Assembly: GCF_020165195.1 (NCBI RefSeq)
Contig: NZ_JAIUHR010000018.1
Coordinates: 56,078-120,077, forward strand
Direction of reading: 5' to 3'
DNA: 64,000 nucleotides
Origin: Mesorhizobium sp. CA14
GTDB lineage: Bacteria; Pseudomonadota; Alphaproteobacteria; Rhizobiales; Rhizobiaceae
A program made the position numbers and the translations under genes. Below are positions 1-11,175 of this stretch, in pieces. Every line of letters starts with the position of its first letter. Position 1 is the stretch's first letter. Below the pieces are notes generated by a model. It was given only the letters and a program-made list of their open reading frames with translations. It was not told where the DNA came from and ran no database searches.

Positions 1-363
1 ATACCGGACCACTTCGCCGACGAGCTCGGCGCCGCGCTTGCGGAGCCTCTCCAGCGTGTCGTCGATGTCGTCCACGGCGAACATGACGCGGAGATAGCCC
101 AATGCATTCACAGGGGCATTGCGGTGATCCGCCGCCACAGGGGGCGTGATGAAGCGGGACAGTTCGAGCCGGCTGTGGCCGTCGGGCGTGCGCATCATGG
201 CGATCTCGACGTGCTGGTCGCCGAGTCCGGTGACACGCCCGGCCCATTCTCCTTCGATCGAGGCACGCCCTTCGAGTTCAAGACCGAGCTCGCGAAAGAA
301 ATCAACCGTGCTATCGAGGTCATCGACGACGATTCCGACGTTGTCCATCCGTTTGAGCGCCAT
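1..363 (-). CDS. VOC (glyoxalase/bleomycin resistance) family protein, C-terminus cut by window edge
   Basis: Read from an ATG at 363, the frame stays open to base 1, giving 121 residues without a stop. The N-terminus MALKRMDNVGIVVDDLDSTV is the typical opening of a vicinal-oxygen-chelate fold, with a first beta strand followed by a DLD-type helix start. Two motifs resemble the paired VOC half-sites: QHVEIAMM near residues 58-65 and LGYLRVMFAVDDID near residues 96-109. The substrate cannot be told; the family covers glyoxalases, dioxygenases and antibiotic-binding proteins. The C-terminal end lies outside the window. Confidence 0.75.
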   Translation of the reverse strand, partial: MALKRMDNVGIVVDDLDSTVDFFRELGLELEGRASIEGEWAGRVTGLGDQHVEIAMMRTPDGHSRLELSRFITPPVAADHRNAPVNALGYLRVMFAVDDIDDTLERLRKRGAELVGEVVRY

Positions 364-444
364 GTGTCCAACCTAAAAGGTGTCGACGAGTCCAGCAAGG
401 ACCTATTCTCGGAAAGGGCCCAAACCAGACACGTCCCGAGGTGG

Positions 445-2541
445 TTAAGCGCGACCCTTCGCGAAGAAATCCGGGTAATCTTCCATCGCCGCGGCGATGA
501 TGCGCAGCGAGGCGGCGATCTGCAGTATTTCGAGCCGATCGCTGCGTTGGGCGATGCTGGCCGCGTATTGCCTCGCCACCGCGATGGTCGCGGTCTGCGG
601 CTCGCCCGGTTGCCGAAACAGCAATTCGCGCGCCAGGCCGCGCAGGAAATTGCCGATGGACTCGACTGTTTCGTGCGGGACGGCGGAGTTCAGTTGCGCG
701 TGGCGCAGCCGCAGCACTTCCAGCCCGACGGTGACGGCCGCGATGCTTCCGCCGAGAATGGGATCGCCCTTGCGGCCCGTCTGCTGCACCTGCGGCATCA
801 ACTGGTTGATCCGGTCATAGGCGAGGCTTTCGAAGGCCGAACGGCGGGGAATGCGCTCATGCAGGCAAAGCCGGGCCAGGTCCTCGCGCATCGCCTGCGA
901 GATGCGCTCCATGGTGGCCCAGGGATCGGCCGGCAGCACGACGATGAAGACGCCGATGGCAATCAGGATGCCGACCAGGATCGAGGCTGAGCCGGCGAAG
1001 AACGGCCCGGGATCATAGACCATCTGCTGATGCGGGCTGAGGAAGGCGAGGAAGTTGATGGCGAAGGCGGTGGCGACGCCGACATGGCGCGGATTGGCCA
1101 TGCCGAGCGCCGCGGGCACCAGGATCGGCACGACGAAAAGCGTGAACCAGCCGAAGCCCGGCAGCGCCGGCAGCGCGACCTGGCCGACAAGGAAGGCAAA
1201 AGGCAGCGCGATCAGCGTGCCGGTGAAAAAACCCCAGGCGGACTGCACGGGATCCGGGCGCGATGCGAACAGGCTGGAGACGACGGCGACCAGGATGACG
1301 GTGCCGGCCGCTTCTGACCATCTGGTCGTCAGCCAGAAGATCGCCACGAGCAACGTCGCCAGCGCCGCGCGCACGGCATTGCGCCATGCGGCCTGATAGT
1401 CGCGGTGGACAACCAGCGCCGGCTGGCCCCGCTCGCTCGATTTGCGGGAGACGGGCGAACGAAGCGCCTCCAGCCCGCGCATCACCTGCTTCAGCGCCTC
1501 GGCGAAATCGCCGGCGATGGTCAGGCGGGTGATGGTGCCGACCTTGTCTTCGCCGGCATCGTGGGAGCCCGTATCGTTCGGCTGGGTATCTGTGGGCAGG
1601 TCCGGCATCTCCCGGGCCTTGCTGGCGATCGCATCGAGCCGTGCCACCCAGGGCCCGGTATCGTCGAGCGCGCCGGGCGTCGCCGTCAGTTCACCGACGA
1701 AGGCTTTCAATTCGCTGCGCATGGGAATGAGCGCTGCGTTCTTCGGCCTGCGGTGGCTGTGCAATGCGCGCGCCGCCGAAAGCGCCCACAGAAGCTGACC
1801 GATCGTGCGCCGCACCGGATGGGCGCGGGTGGCGAAGCTCGGCGCTTCCAGCCGCGCATAGGTGCGCATCTCGGCGAGCGTCTGGGCATCGGCGATCAGC
1901 TTGCGCTGGAGCGCGGCGAGGCTTGCCGGGTCGCCGCCGGAGAAGGCGCCGCCAGCATATTCGGCGAGGTCGAGGATGCTGCGCTTCAACCTGGAAATGA
2001 TGGCGTCGGCCGCGAGCTTTGGCAGGACCAACCGGCTGGTGACGCCGGCGCAGACGATGCCGAGCACGATCTCCGCGCAACGCGCGACGGCGAGGTCGAC
2101 GACAACATGCGGTTGTCCGAGGGCCGGCAGGCTGATGATCATCGCCGTATAGCCGGCAAGCGCGGCGCCATAGGCTTCCGGGTTGCGCAATAGCGACGAG
2201 ACCAGCGTGCAGACGCCGATCCAGAGCGCCAGCACGCTCACCAGCAGCCAGGGATTGGCGCCGAACAGCGATGTGATGCCGACGGCCGCCAGGCCGCCGG
2301 CCAGCGTGCCGAGCAGCCTGTAGAAGCCCTTTGCCAGCACCATGCCGGCGACCGGCTGCGCGACGATGAACACCGTCATCATCGCCCATTGCGGATGGTC
2401 GAGCTTCAGCGCGTAGGCGGCAAGTAGCGCGACCAGTCCGGCCGAAACCGTGCGCAGGGCAAAAATCCAGTCCGAACGGGTCGGCTGCGTCAGACCGCTT
2501 AAGGGCGTCTCGATAAGCTCTTTCAACCGCGTCCAGGTCAC
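445..2541 (-). CDS. FUSC family membrane protein (aromatic acid/fusaric acid type exporter)
   Basis: The product has 698 residues in the duplicated FUSC/AaeB architecture. One cluster of hydrophobic helices lies at about residues 25-180, a charged cytoplasmic stretch follows, and a second helix cluster lies at about residues 385-545. A soluble tail rich in Arg and Leu ends the protein. FUSC proteins of this shape are proposed to export aromatic carboxylic acids as inner-membrane pumps; substrate here is unknown. The start is GTG at 2541, seven bases after a good GGAG ribosome site. It lies 42 bases downstream of parE on the same strand and may be cotranscribed, although the two functions have no obvious link. 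Confidence 0.85.
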   Translation of the reverse strand: MTWTRLKELIETPLSGLTQPTRSDWIFALRTVSAGLVALLAAYALKLDHPQWAMMTVFIVAQPVAGMVLAKGFYRLLGTLAGGLAAVGITSLFGANPWLLVSVLALWIGVCTLVSSLLRNPEAYGAALAGYTAMIISLPALGQPHVVVDLAVARCAEIVLGIVCAGVTSRLVLPKLAADAIISRLKRSILDLAEYAGGAFSGGDPASLAALQRKLIADAQTLAEMRTYARLEAPSFATRAHPVRRTIGQLLWALSAARALHSHRRPKNAALIPMRSELKAFVGELTATPGALDDTGPWVARLDAIASKAREMPDLPTDTQPNDTGSHDAGEDKVGTITRLTIAGDFAEALKQVMRGLEALRSPVSRKSSERGQPALVVHRDYQAAWRNAVRAALATLLVAIFWLTTRWSEAAGTVILVAVVSSLFASRPDPVQSAWGFFTGTLIALPFAFLVGQVALPALPGFGWFTLFVVPILVPAALGMANPRHVGVATAFAINFLAFLSPHQQMVYDPGPFFAGSASILVGILIAIGVFIVVLPADPWATMERISQAMREDLARLCLHERIPRRSAFESLAYDRINQLMPQVQQTGRKGDPILGGSIAAVTVGLEVLRLRHAQLNSAVPHETVESIGNFLRGLARELLFRQPGEPQTATIAVARQYAASIAQRSDRLEILQIAASLRIIAAAMEDYPDFFAKGRA

Positions 2542-2583
2542 ACCGGTTCTCCGTGCCGGAGACTGTTATGGACCGGCAGGCGA

Positions 2584-4638
<2,055 letters not shown>

Positions 4639-4795
4639 GCTGGGCCTAGCGTCCGGTAATGCGAATCATTCCTCGATACTGCCACGCTTTTGGCGGGCGA
4701 ACGAGTTCCTGTTCCGTTCAGGGATAAAACTGTCTCTTATTCCAAAACCATTCGATAACCAAGCCGGCCGAAATAGGGCGATCGGCGGGTCGCGG

Positions 4796-4819
4796 GATTC
4801 CTGATTCTTTAACATTAAC
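4796..4819. promoter_or_regulatory. Candidate cell-cycle control sequence upstream of cpaB
   Basis: Two GATTC pentamers (4796-4800 and 4803-4807) fit the GANTC methylation target of CcrM, and they are followed by TTAACATTAAC at 4809-4819. CtrA boxes in alphaproteobacteria contain TTAAC half sites, usually TTAA-N7-TTAA; here the two TTAA units are only two bases apart, so it is not a consensus box. Position in the parE-cpaB spacer, about 55 bases before the cpaB start, is compatible with control of pilus genes. This is suggestive only. Confidence 0.25.
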
Positions 4820-4871
4820 GCCTAGCGTGAGACCCAACTAACAAAAGACCACGGGCGTCAGGGGTTTCGTT

Positions 4872-5813
4872 GTGAGGGGCAGGGCCATAACCATGATCGG
4901 CATCGCCGCCGTTTTCGGCGCGATCTCGATCTTTGCGGCGGATTTCTGGGTCAAGAGCCAGGCAAAGGCTCAGCCCGAGGTCAAGGTCGTGTCCGTCACC
5001 GCGCCGCAGCAGCCCAAGGTCGAGTTCAAGACCATCGTGGTGGCGCAAGCGCCGCTGCGTTACGGCATGGAGCTCGCACGGCCGCAGCTCGCCGAGATTC
5101 CGTGGCCGCAGGACTCCCTGCCGCAGGGCGCTTTCCCGACGATCGACAAGCTGCTCGCGGACGGCGGCCGGGTCGTGCTGTCGCCGATTGAGGTCAACGA
5201 ACCGGTGCTGCTCACCAAGCTGTCAGGGCCGAACGGCCGCGCCACCCTTTCCAACATGCTGTCGCCGGGAATGCGGGCCGTCACCGTCCGCACGGACGAG
5301 ATCGCCGGTGTCGGTGGCTTCATCACGCCGGGAGACCGCGTCGACGTCGTGCTGACGCGCGACGCCGGGGATATCCAGGAAGTGTCTAAGAATGCTCAAG
5401 GGGCTGCCGGCTCGACCGTCACGTCCGAGATCGTCGTCTCCGATGCCAAGGTGCTTTCGGTCGGACAGGGCGCCGACGAGCGCAAGACCGAGCCACAGGT
5501 CGCCAATTCCGTGACCCTCGAAGTCACCAATGAAGGGGCGCAGAAAGTGGCGCTTGCCCGCACCGTCGGCACGTTGTCGTTGTCGCTGCGGTCGGCCGCC
5601 GACGCAACCGCCAGCAATGGCGGGCTTACGACCATCTCGTCCTTCGGCGGCTCGGTTGCCGCAAATGCGCAGGCGAGCGCCGCCTCGCTCGTCAATGCGG
5701 TGACGAAGGATCAGGACGAGCCGAAATTCAGGACGGTGATCGTGACGCGCGGCGACAAGGTCGAAGAATACAAGGTTCCCTCACGGCAACCGCCGCAGGA
5801 ACTGCAGCAATAG
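4872..5813 (+). CDS. cpaB: Flp pilus assembly protein CpaB (RcpC)
   Basis: CpaB/RcpC is a periplasmic component of the tad secretion machine, usually linked to the secretin. The 313 residues begin with one membrane anchor (about residues 7-26), followed by a SAF-like domain with AQAPLRYGMELARPQL near residue 60. The segment around MLSPGMRAVTVRTDE and ITPGDRVDVVLTRD (about residues 135-165) is the conserved core of the family. The GTG at 4872 is chosen because an AGGGG ribosome site sits seven bases ahead; an ATG at 4893 is the alternative. It is the first gene of the cpa block, 29 bases ahead of cpaC. No pilin or prepilin peptidase gene precedes it. Confidence 0.92.
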   Translation: MRGRAITMIGIAAVFGAISIFAADFWVKSQAKAQPEVKVVSVTAPQQPKVEFKTIVVAQAPLRYGMELARPQLAEIPWPQDSLPQGAFPTIDKLLADGGRVVLSPIEVNEPVLLTKLSGPNGRATLSNMLSPGMRAVTVRTDEIAGVGGFITPGDRVDVVLTRDAGDIQEVSKNAQGAAGSTVTSEIVVSDAKVLSVGQGADERKTEPQVANSVTLEVTNEGAQKVALARTVGTLSLSLRSAADATASNGGLTTISSFGGSVAANAQASAASLVNAVTKDQDEPKFRTVIVTRGDKVEEYKVPSRQPPQELQQ

Positions 5814-5842
5814 CCGGTGGGGACCGGCAGGGACAGGGCAAG

Positions 5843-7282
5843 ATGTTCGGGTTTGATGTATTTCGGACGACCGGGGGATGGCGTCTTCTCGGCGCGATCG
5901 CGCTGGCGGCGGCAATGCTCGGCGTCGCCGCGCCGGCAAGGGCGGGCAATGACGTCGTCTATGTCTCGGCGAACAAGAACGCCTCGATCAAGGTCGCCAA
6001 GGGCAAGCCGAAGACGATCATGACGAGCGCCGCCTTCTACCAGATCGTCATCGGCGATCCGGAGATCGCCAACGTCAACCCGCTGACCGACAAGTCCTTC
6101 TATGTGCTTGGCAACAATCTGGGCACCACCGGCATTGCCCTGTTCGACCAGAACAAGCAGCTTGTCGGCACCATCGACATCGAGGTGACGCTGGATACCG
6201 ACCAACTGGCCAGCACCATCCGCGCCAGCGTGCCCGACGCCAAGATCAAGGTCGGCTCGGCGAACGGGCGCGTCGTGCTGTCGGGCGAGGCCGACGATGC
6301 GGTCGCCGCCGACAAGGCCAGCAAGATCGCGTCGCGCTTTTCCGGCAACGAGGAAGTCATCAACTCGGTCAATATCTCGTCATCGCAGCAGGTGCAGCTC
6401 AACGTCCGCTTCGTCGAGATCAACCGTCAGGCCGGCCAGGACCTCGGCGCCAAATATGCCGCCAATTTCGCCTATGGCATCGGTAACCGCAAAGTCGTGC
6501 TGAACCCGGGTGGGGGAGACCTGCCGGCTGCCGGAACAGGCGAGATCATCGGCAGCCTGCTGTCGAACGGCGTTTCGATCGACATCGCCATCAAGGCGCT
6601 GGAGGAGCGCGGTCTGGCGCGGCGGCTGGCGGAGCCGAACCTGATTGCGCGTTCGGGCCAGACCGCGAGCTTCCTTGCCGGCGGCGAGTTCCCGATCCCG
6701 GTTTCCGAGGACAATGGCAAGATCAGCGTCACCTACAAGAAGTATGGCGTCGGCCTGGATTTCACGCCGACGGTGCTGAAGGACGGGCTGGTAAGCCTCG
6801 ACATCGCGCCGGAAGTGTCCTCGATCGACCCGTCCGCTTCCATCCAGGTCAGCAGCGGCATTTCCATTCCGGCCTTCATCGTGCGCCGCGCCAGGACATC
6901 GGTCGACCTCAAGAACGGGCAGAGCTTCATGATCGCCGGTCTTCTGCAGTCGCAGAACGACATCACGACGTCGCGGGTGCCGGGGATCGGCAAGCTGCCG
7001 GTGCTCGGTCCGCTGTTTTCCTCGAAATCCTATCAGCGGCGCGAGACCGATCTGGTCATCATCGTCACGCCTTACCTGGTCAAGCCGGTCGATCCATCGA
7101 AGAAGATGGCCGAGCCGACCGACGGCACCCAGCCGGCAAGTCCCGCCGACTATTTCCTGAACAACACCGAGGAAGTGGACGCCTCGGCGTCCAAGCGTCC
7201 GGTGGCGCTGGCAGACGGCAGCGCCGCCCGCCCGGTAGCTGCCGCCAAGTCCGGCCACTTCCTCGATCTGCCAAAGGACTAA
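5843..7282 (+). CDS. cpaC: Flp pilus outer-membrane secretin CpaC (RcpA)
   Basis: CpaC forms the outer-membrane channel through which the Flp pilus passes. The 479-residue product starts with a signal peptide ending near AAPARA. An N-terminal pilus/secretin-N domain follows (about residues 38-110), then a BON-like region (about residues 110-180) and the secretin core (about residues 235-410). The VPGIGKLPVLGPLFSSKSY signature lies near the end of the core, and the last 60 residues look disordered. A clear AGGG ribosome site precedes the ATG at 5843. It ends three bases before the small lipoprotein gene, consistent with one operon. Confidence 0.94.
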   Translation: MFGFDVFRTTGGWRLLGAIALAAAMLGVAAPARAGNDVVYVSANKNASIKVAKGKPKTIMTSAAFYQIVIGDPEIANVNPLTDKSFYVLGNNLGTTGIALFDQNKQLVGTIDIEVTLDTDQLASTIRASVPDAKIKVGSANGRVVLSGEADDAVAADKASKIASRFSGNEEVINSVNISSSQQVQLNVRFVEINRQAGQDLGAKYAANFAYGIGNRKVVLNPGGGDLPAAGTGEIIGSLLSNGVSIDIAIKALEERGLARRLAEPNLIARSGQTASFLAGGEFPIPVSEDNGKISVTYKKYGVGLDFTPTVLKDGLVSLDIAPEVSSIDPSASIQVSSGISIPAFIVRRARTSVDLKNGQSFMIAGLLQSQNDITTSRVPGIGKLPVLGPLFSSKSYQRRETDLVIIVTPYLVKPVDPSKKMAEPTDGTQPASPADYFLNNTEEVDASASKRPVALADGSAARPVAAAKSGHFLDLPKD

Positions 7283-7285
7283 GCC

Positions 7286-7558
7286 ATGCGCATCCCCGCT
7301 TGCATCGCTCTGCTCCTGGCCGGTTTCGCCGGCGGTTGCACCAGCGACGACTATGTACGCGCCGAAGGGGTGACCTTGGCGGCCGGCAACGCGCAGGCAT
7401 CCAACACTGTCATGCAGATGGTCGATCCATGGAAGTATGGCGTGCAGAACACAAGGCTTCTGGTGCCTGCCCAGCGTCCGGGTCCCGGGAGCGCTGCCGT
7501 CGGCGCGAAAGCCGGCTCCGCGCCGTCGTCGACGACATCATCAACCACATCGAACTGA
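7286..7558 (+). CDS. Short CpaD-like pilus lipoprotein
   Basis: The 90-residue product opens with a signal peptide whose end, LLLAGFAGGC, works as a lipobox, placing Cys18 at the processed N-terminus. The only conserved stretch is AGNAQASNTVMQMVDPWKYG with the following LLVPAQRPGPG, which matches the C-terminal segment of CpaD as I remember it. Full-length CpaD proteins exceed 200 residues, so this form is much shorter. The Ser/Thr-rich end looks disordered. Its place between cpaC and cpaE is exactly where cpaD sits in other tad loci. It probably acts as a secretin-associated lipoprotein; that is inference from location and the short motif. Confidence 0.8.
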   Translation: MRIPACIALLLAGFAGGCTSDDYVRAEGVTLAAGNAQASNTVMQMVDPWKYGVQNTRLLVPAQRPGPGSAAVGAKAGSAPSSTTSSTTSN

Positions 7559-7571
7559 TGGGCTGACGCCG

Positions 7572-8786
7572 ATGGCATCTGGTACCAAGACGAAGAAGAT
7601 CCTGCTCGTTTCGACGGACAGGACGTTTCTGCAGGACACGCGGACCGCTTTCGCGGCCTCAGAGGTCATCGAGCTTTTGACGCTGGAAAAGAGCGTCAAC
7701 GAGCTGCGCGGCGAGATCCTCGAAGCGGCCTTCGGCACGGTCATCATCGACATGGATGCGGCCAAGCTCGAGGAAATCGAGTCGCTGCAGCGCGTCATGC
7801 GGCGGTTGGAAGGCAGCGTCCCGGTGGTCGTCGTCACGCAGGAATTCAACGCGGCGGCGGTGCGCATCCTGGTGCAGCTCAAGGTCGCCGATTTCCTGGT
7901 CAAGCCGATCACCACGGCCGACCTCGTGCGTTCCGTCATCCGTGCGCTGCAAGGGCCGGGGCGGGAAGAGAACACCGAATCGCATATCTACACGTTCATG
8001 CCGGCAGCCGGCGGCGTCGGCACGACCACGCTTGCCTTGCAGACGGCCTTCCAGCTGCATCATTCCGTGACGCGCGGCGCCTCAACATGCGTCGTAGACC
8101 TCAATTTCCAGCAGGGCGCCTGCGCCGAATATCTCGACCTCGAGCCCCGCTTCGACATCACGGAAATCGAGAACCAGCCGGAGCGCCTCGACCGGCAATT
8201 GCTTGATGTGATGCTGTCCAAGCATGCGAGCGGGCTATGTGTGCTTGCCGCTCCCACGCGTCCGTCCGAGATGCGCTCGTTCAAAACCGATGTCGTGGTG
8301 CGCATGCTCGACCTCGTGGCGGCCTATTTCGACAATGTCGTCATTGACATGCCGCGCACCTGGTTCCCCTGGACTGAGACGGTGCTGCTGGGTTCCAACA
8401 AGCTCTATATCGTCGCCGAGATGACGGTGCCCTGCCTGCGCCATACGCAGCGTCTGATCCAGGCCGTCTATGAGACAGCCGGCAAGGAAGTGAAGCCCAA
8501 TGTCATCGTCAACCGCTTCGAGCAGAAGATGTTCGACAGCGGCATCAAGCAGGCCGACGTTCAGGAAATACTCGGCGAGCATTTCGTCGGCGGCATCTCC
8601 AATAACTACCGGCTGGTGCGCGAGGCGGTGGACCGCGGCGTGCCGCTGCACGCCATCGACCCCAATGCCAATGTCGTCAACGATCTGAAGAAGATCATCC
8701 TGCCGGAGGAGGCCATCCAGACCACGGTCAAGTCGAAATCGCTGTTCGGCCTGGGCAGGGGCTTACTGAAGAGGAAGGCAGGATGA
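7572..8786 (+). CDS. cpaE: Pilus assembly ATPase-like protein CpaE (TadZ)
   Basis: CpaE/TadZ localises the tad machine in the cell and is built from a receiver-like domain and a ParA/MinD-type domain. In this 404-residue protein the receiver-like part covers about residues 8-125. The ATPase-like part starts near residue 138 with PAAGGVGTTTLALQ at 144-157. Both lysines of the deviant Walker A motif (KGGxGK) are replaced, by Ala146 and Thr151, so ATP hydrolysis is doubtful. The later strand NVVIDMPRTW resembles a Walker B region. The ATG at 7572 is the first start in frame after the lipoprotein gene. The stop overlaps the cpaF start as ATGA, indicating translational coupling. Confidence 0.92.
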   Translation: MASGTKTKKILLVSTDRTFLQDTRTAFAASEVIELLTLEKSVNELRGEILEAAFGTVIIDMDAAKLEEIESLQRVMRRLEGSVPVVVVTQEFNAAAVRILVQLKVADFLVKPITTADLVRSVIRALQGPGREENTESHIYTFMPAAGGVGTTTLALQTAFQLHHSVTRGASTCVVDLNFQQGACAEYLDLEPRFDITEIENQPERLDRQLLDVMLSKHASGLCVLAAPTRPSEMRSFKTDVVVRMLDLVAAYFDNVVIDMPRTWFPWTETVLLGSNKLYIVAEMTVPCLRHTQRLIQAVYETAGKEVKPNVIVNRFEQKMFDSGIKQADVQEILGEHFVGGISNNYRLVREAVDRGVPLHAIDPNANVVNDLKKIILPEEAIQTTVKSKSLFGLGRGLLKRKAG

Positions 8787-10204
8787 ACAGCCGCTTTTCC
8801 AATCTGCAGAACCGCGATGTTCGTCCGCAGCGTGCGCCGGAGCCCGCGCCCATCACGCACAATGCGGTGATCATTCCGACGACTCGCAAGCCGGCGCCGG
8901 CGAAGCCTGAAGCGGCGCCCGCAAAGAGCGCCAACAAGGTGCTGGATGCACGCGTGCGTATCCATCGTATGCTGCTCGAAGAGATCAACCTGGTCGCGCT
9001 CGAGCGGCTGCCCCGGGATGAAATGCGCCGCCAGGTGCATGAATTCGTTTCCGAAAAGACGCGCCATGAGCGGATGGCGATCAACAATGCCGAGCTCGAC
9101 GCGCTGGTCGACGACATCGTCGACGAGATGGTCGGCCTCGGCCCGCTGGAGCCGCTGCTCAAGGACCCCGAGATCAACGATATCCTGATCAACGGCCACC
9201 AGAACTGCTTCGTCGAAAAGCGCGGCAAGCTGCAGCAGGTTCACATCCCGTTCAAGGATGAGGCGCATCTGCTTCGAATCATTAATAAAATCGTCGCCGC
9301 GGTCGGCCGGCGCGTCGATGAATCGCAGCCGATGGTAGACGCCCGCATGCTCGACGGCTCCCGCTTCAACGCCGCGATCCGGCCGGTCGGCGTCGACGGG
9401 CCGCTGGTGTCGATCCGCAAATTCTCCAAAAACAAGCTCGGCCTGCATAAGCTCGTCGAATTCGGCGCCATCACGCAGAACATGGCCGAGGTGCTGGCGG
9501 CGGCGGTGCATGCCCGCAAGACCACGATCATCTCCGGCGGCACCGGCACCGGCAAGACAACGATGCTCAATGCGCTGTCGGCATTCATTCCGGAAGACGA
9601 GCGCCTGATCACCATCGAGGACGCGGCCGAACTGCAACTGCAGCAGCCGCATGTCGCGCGCATGGAAACGCGGCCCGCCAATATCGAGGGCCACGGCGAA
9701 CTGAAGCAGCGCGACCTGGTCAAGAACGCGCTGCGCATGCGTCCCGACCGCGTCATCCTCGGCGAATGCCGCGGCGAGGAAGCCTTCGACATGCTGCAGG
9801 CGATGAACACCGGTCACGAAGGCTCGATGGCCACCATCCATGCCAACACGCCGCGCGATGCCATCTCGCGCCTGGAACAGATGCTCGGCATGACCGGCAT
9901 GCCGATGACGGTGCAGTCGATCCGCAGCCAGATATCAAGCGCCATCGAGATCATCGTCCAACTGACGCGCCTTTCCGACGGCAAGCGCAAGGTGACCAGC
10001 GTCGCCGAGGTGACCGGCATGGAAGGCGACGTGATCCAGATGCAGGAGATCTTCCGCTTCGTGCGCACCGGCATGGAAGCGGACGGAAAGATACTTGGTC
10101 ACTTCGAAGCGACCGGCATCCGCCCGCGCTTCCTCGAGGACCTGCGCAATATGGGCATCGAATTCCCGGGCAGGTATTTCGAGCCCGGCCGGCCGCAGGA
10201 CTAG
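8783..10204 (+). CDS. cpaF: Pilus assembly secretion ATPase CpaF (TadA)
   Basis: CpaF is the cytoplasmic type II/IV secretion ATPase that powers Flp pilus assembly. The 473 residues have a Pro/Ala-rich, probably flexible leader (about residues 1-50), the N-terminal domain including MVGLGPLEPLLKDPEINDILI, and the ATPase core. Walker A is intact as SGGTGTGKTTML near residues 250-262. The Asp/His boxes and RPDRVILGECRGEEAFDMLQ with HEGSMATIHAN are all present. This intact motor contrasts with the degenerate P-loop of neighbouring CpaE. The start overlaps the cpaE stop, and the GTG of tadB lies five bases past its stop. Confidence 0.96.
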   Translation: MNSRFSNLQNRDVRPQRAPEPAPITHNAVIIPTTRKPAPAKPEAAPAKSANKVLDARVRIHRMLLEEINLVALERLPRDEMRRQVHEFVSEKTRHERMAINNAELDALVDDIVDEMVGLGPLEPLLKDPEINDILINGHQNCFVEKRGKLQQVHIPFKDEAHLLRIINKIVAAVGRRVDESQPMVDARMLDGSRFNAAIRPVGVDGPLVSIRKFSKNKLGLHKLVEFGAITQNMAEVLAAAVHARKTTIISGGTGTGKTTMLNALSAFIPEDERLITIEDAAELQLQQPHVARMETRPANIEGHGELKQRDLVKNALRMRPDRVILGECRGEEAFDMLQAMNTGHEGSMATIHANTPRDAISRLEQMLGMTGMPMTVQSIRSQISSAIEIIVQLTRLSDGKRKVTSVAEVTGMEGDVIQMQEIFRFVRTGMEADGKILGHFEATGIRPRFLEDLRNMGIEFPGRYFEPGRPQD

Positions 10205-10208
10205 GCCG

Positions 10209-11174
10209 GTGTTCGAGGGATTCAGCCCGGTCTATGTCGTCTACGCCGCGGCGGCGCTCACCGGCATCATGATAGCCGAGGGTTGCTATCTGCTCTATGC
10301 CGGACGCAGCGACAAGCGTGCGGCCATCAACCGCCGTATGAAGCTCGCGGAGAACAAGATCAGCCAGGAGCAGGTGCTGATCCAACTACGCAAGGAACGC
10401 GGGATCGACGGCGGCGCCACCATCTTTTCCCTCGACCGCTTCCGCGCCCTGCGCACGCAGTCCGGCATGACCACGCCGCTGCCGAAATTCCTGACGATCA
10501 CATCGGGGATCGCTCTTGCCCTGGCGCTTGTCGCGATCTGGAAGGGCTTGTCGCTCCTGTTCGGCCTCATCCTGCTGCTCTTGCTGTTGCCGGTGCTGCC
10601 GGTCATGGCATTGCGCTCGATGCGCAAGCGCCGGCACAAGCGCTTCGGGATGCAGCTGCCCGAGGCGCTTGAATTGATCACGCGCGGCCTGAAGGCAGGC
10701 CATCCCGTGCCGGTGGCGATTGCCATGGTGTCGCGCGAGATGGCCGATCCGATCGGCACCGAGTTCGGTGTCGTCGCCGACGAGGTGACCTACGGCTCCG
10801 ACCTTGTCTCGGCGCTGAACAATCTCTTCGACCGGGTGGGCCATGAGGACCTGCCGCTGTTCGTCACGGCGGTGTCGATCCAGAGCAGTTCGGGCGGCAA
10901 CCTGCGCGAGATCCTCGACGGCCTGTCGGCGACGATCCGCGAGCGCGGCAAGCTGCGCCGCAAGGTGCGCGCCATTTCGACGGAAGGGCGCATGTCGGCT
11001 TACATCCTGACCGCGATCCCCGCGCTTCTGTTCACCGCCATCATGGTGCTGATGCCGCAATTCTACCAGGATGTCTGGGACGTGCCGAAGACCTGGTACA
11101 TGATGGGCGGCTCCATCGCCTGGCTGCTGCTCGGCAACGCCATCATGTTCAAGATGTCGAATTTCAGGTTCTGA
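10209..11174 (+). CDS. tadB: Tad pilus inner-membrane platform protein TadB
   Basis: TadB and TadC form the inner-membrane platform on which the CpaF motor acts, each containing a type II secretion F (T2SSF) domain. The 321-residue product has a membrane helix at about residues 7-25, a paired helix region at about residues 100-140 and a C-terminal helix pair after residue 255. The T2SSF domain between carries LPEALELITRGLKAGHPVP and SSGGNLREILDGLS. The GTG at 10209 is chosen because it falls just after the cpaF stop; a longer frame would overlap cpaF by more than 100 bases. It ends one base before tadC. Confidence 0.92.
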   Translation: MFEGFSPVYVVYAAAALTGIMIAEGCYLLYAGRSDKRAAINRRMKLAENKISQEQVLIQLRKERGIDGGATIFSLDRFRALRTQSGMTTPLPKFLTITSGIALALALVAIWKGLSLLFGLILLLLLLPVLPVMALRSMRKRRHKRFGMQLPEALELITRGLKAGHPVPVAIAMVSREMADPIGTEFGVVADEVTYGSDLVSALNNLFDRVGHEDLPLFVTAVSIQSSSGGNLREILDGLSATIRERGKLRRKVRAISTEGRMSAYILTAIPALLFTAIMVLMPQFYQDVWDVPKTWYMMGGSIAWLLLGNAIMFKMSNFRF

Positions 11175-11175
11175 G

